Positions 31,012 to 32,509 of a DNA stretch of 32,509 nt are shown piece by piece. Origin of the DNA: Candidatus Kapaibacterium sp. (lineage in GTDB: Bacteria; Bacteroidota; Ignavibacteria; Kapaibacteriales; UBA2268). Where the stretch lies: assembly GCA_028691175.1 (NCBI GenBank), contig JAQUZU010000005.1:1-32509 (forward strand), written 5' to 3'. Each line of letters begins with the position of its first letter. The stretch's first letter is position 1. Made by a program: the position numbers and the translations under genes. Below the pieces are notes generated by a model, which saw only the letters and a program-made list of their open reading frames with translations, searched no databases and was not told the origin of the DNA.

Positions 31012-32509
31012 TTATGGAGTTACGCTAAATATTTCACTTGATTTAGTTCCTACCTTCAGAGTATAAGGCTCTGCAGATGAACTGCCGTCCGATGAGTAAA
31101 TTTTGAGTGTATAGGTACCGGCAGCGAGCCCATTAATTACCGGACCTTCACTACCTTGTCCTAAGCGGATACCGCGACGGATTCTCTTGCCTTCGGTATT
31201 GTAGATTTCTACATTGTAGCCGGCCGGTAAGTTGCTAAGTTGAGCACGAACATTCGGGTTTGCACTGCTTACGGAGAAGTTGAACCAATCTTCGTCTGTT
31301 GCATCTTTGATTGTACCTTTTACCGGTGTGTTAGTACCGATTGTACGGGAAGTCTCGCGAGTATTGTTTTCGCCAAACGCTACATCATCATCGTTGCTGC
31401 CACTGGTAGTAAATGCTTGTGGGTTTCCGCTTGCTGCAGAAAGTTTGTAGCTTTCTGTGCCGTTTGAACCTGCGAAAGCAAATGCATAAGCATAGTATGT
31501 CGTATTTGGAGACAAACTGCGAACTGTAGCAGCAGCAGTAGCACCTTTTGCAACAACAACGGCGTCGCCGATTTGCGAACCTGCGCCATAAAGTGCATCA
31601 GCTGTATATGTAGTACCATTTACCGGATATTCGGCTTTTGTCAATGGTTCGCCTGCTTTAAGGACGATAAGAGCAGTAGCTGCACTTGTTGTCCAAGCAA
31701 TATCGGCAGTTGTGTTTGCCGGAGTAATAGTAACAATTGTTGCCTGAGTAGCCGGAGCATCAGCAACCACGTTAAATGCTTTGCTTACTGTCGGTGTATA
31801 AACGTTAGCAGCGTCGTCATCAGCCTGAAGTTGGATATTTGCACCTGCTGCTGTACTTGCAGTAGCCGTAAGAGTAGTAAATGAACTTCCTGCAGTAATT
31901 ACGCCTTTAACAGGCTCATCAGTAATAGTGGTAGTAGCACCAAGTTTTTTAGTAAGTTCTACATTTACCGGAGTTTCAGTAGTAATCGGCTGACCAAATT
32001 GATCCTGCAATTGAACAGTTACCGTGAAAGGTCTGTTAAGCTGAACCGGATTCGGAGAAATGTTTGTAATTACTACGTTCTTTGCAGCGGTAGAAATTGC
32101 AGCATCGACTGCTGTATTAGCTGCGTCAGTATTATCATACTCTTGACTAATACTAAATACAGCCCAATCGCCTGCGAGAGCAGTAGAATTTGCTATTGAG
32201 TAATCATTAATAATCGCATCATTAGCACCGGATTTGCCATTTCTGTAATCTTTCCACGCATCGTTTTCCCATTTTGCTGCTATATTTCTTTTTGCAGTAC
32301 CTGTTGTGCCTACAGCAGTACCTGTTGCGAAAGTAGCATTCAAAGCGTCGTTCGGGTCGGTGCCGACAGGTTTAATCGTATAAACCAAATCGAGTGCATT
32401 TTCCGGATTGCCGGCTCTGCCTACTGTCGGCTCTGTTGCTTTTGCAGAAACTATTACTTCCTGAGTTGTGCCAGGAGTTTGGAAATTCAAAGTTACCGGA
32501 TTATAATCG
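31012..32509 (-). CDS. Ig-like/Fn3/PPC-domain surface protein, N-terminus beyond window
   Basis: The frame is open from the window edge (first visible residues DYNPVTLNFQTPG) to the TAA at 31012-31014, so at least 499 residues are seen and the true start lies outside. The TTG at 32490 is not needed as a start. An N-terminal beta-rich part is followed by an Ig/Big_1-like domain (roughly 32060-31790; NISPNPVQLNRPFTVTVQLQDQFG, the invasin-like pattern), an Fn3-like domain (about 31745-31395; TADIAWTTS, LSPNTTYYAYAFA) and a C-terminal PPC (bacterial pre-peptidase C) domain (about 31340-31030; DEDWFNFSV, GYNVEIYNTEGKRI, AAGTYTLKIYSSDG). It ends without a T9SS sorting domain. It is encoded 147 nt upstream of the giant T9SS gene on the same strand, so the two may form one unit. 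Likely exported and surface-bound; function unknown. Confidence 0.78.
   Translation of the reverse strand, partial: DYNPVTLNFQTPGTTQEVIVSAKATEPTVGRAGNPENALDLVYTIKPVGTDPNDALNATFATGTAVGTTGTAKRNIAAKWENDAWKDYRNGKSGANDAIINDYSIANSTALAGDWAVFSISQEYDNTDAANTAVDAAISTAAKNVVITNISPNPVQLNRPFTVTVQLQDQFGQPITTETPVNVELTKKLGATTTITDEPVKGVITAGSSFTTLTATASTAAGANIQLQADDDAANVYTPTVSKAFNVVADAPATQATIVTITPANTTADIAWTTSAATALIVLKAGEPLTKAEYPVNGTTYTADALYGAGSQIGDAVVVAKGATAAATVRSLSPNTTYYAYAFAFAGSNGTESYKLSAASGNPQAFTTSGSNDDDVAFGENNTRETSRTIGTNTPVKGTIKDATDEDWFNFSVSSANPNVRAQLSNLPAGYNVEIYNTEGKRIRRGIRLGQGSEGPVINGLAAGTYTLKIYSSDGSSSAEPYTLKVGTKSSEIFSVTP

Noticed and set aside
31573..31884. Cys- and Ser-rich plus-strand ORF opposite the PPC-domain gene.
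   Set aside because: Its composition is the reverse complement of Thr/Ala/Gly-rich coding sequence. The minus-strand gene explains it.
32488..32490. TTG as a start codon for the PPC-domain protein.
   Set aside because: The frame stays open to the window edge with continuous beta-domain sequence and no signal peptide after the TTG, so the true start lies outside.
1..32509. Search for CRISPR arrays, tRNA/rRNA genes, insertion sequences or phage genes.
   Set aside because: No regularly spaced repeats, cloverleaf-like segments, transposase or integrase motifs, or phage structural genes were seen.

Overview
The window reads as chromosome from a member of the Bacteroidota/FCB group. Three independent signs agree. 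Two secreted proteins end in type IX secretion (T9SS) sorting domains. At least seven intergenic regions carry the Bacteroidota promoter pattern TTTG-N19/20-TAnnTTTG. The Na+-pumping decarboxylase genes, dockerin/LamG surface proteins and a lipoprotein OmpA suit an anaerobic or fermentative, diderm member of that group. I cannot fix the order or family from the sequence; an early-branching Bacteroidota relative (Kapabacteria/Ignavibacteria-like) is possible but only a guess. I see no phage, insertion sequence, CRISPR array, tRNA or rRNA.

Layout. 1-9573 is mostly minus-strand housekeeping: a GNAT-like acetyltransferase cut by the window edge, glnS, a TalC-type transaldolase downstream of purM, tyrS downstream of murC, and a membrane histidine kinase, with a plus-strand ferritin (4470-4991) in between. 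9827-16828 holds rpsA (ribosomal protein S1), a small outer-membrane barrel protein on the minus strand, the sufU-sufT Fe-S assembly pair, a large lipoprotein combining VWA-like, OmpA and SPOR-like modules, and a CheB-type response regulator with no other chemotaxis gene nearby. 17140-20830 is a complete five-gene operon in the order mmdA-D-E-C-B, encoding the biotin-dependent, Na+-translocating methylmalonyl-CoA decarboxylase. 21036-22147 is an AT-rich accessory stretch: a 20-codon ORF with a strong ribosome binding site whose frame stays open past its TAG stop, then a T9SS-exported protein with a recent 156-bp internal duplication of a Ca2+-loop-like unit. 22293-24523 carries a UDP-glucuronate decarboxylase and an N6-adenine DNA methyltransferase without a visible restriction partner. 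24628-32509 is a surface locus on the minus strand: a 2,080-residue modular T9SS protein (two cohesin-like, two LamG, one dockerin, several Ig-like modules) preceded by an incomplete Ig-like/PPC-domain protein.

How the genes work together. The mmd operon links propionate/succinate metabolism to a sodium gradient. The SufU-SufT pair and ferritin handle iron and Fe-S clusters. The envelope genes (OMP, VWA-OmpA-SPOR lipoprotein, T9SS substrates, UDP-xylose synthesis) build or decorate the cell surface. Most transcription units are closed by clear intrinsic terminators, ten of which are listed. The most unusual material is the TAG-interrupted small ORF with its coupled repeat protein, the giant cohesin-like/dockerin T9SS protein, and the VWA-OmpA-SPOR lipoprotein. 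No single locus is convincingly a new defence or mobile system.
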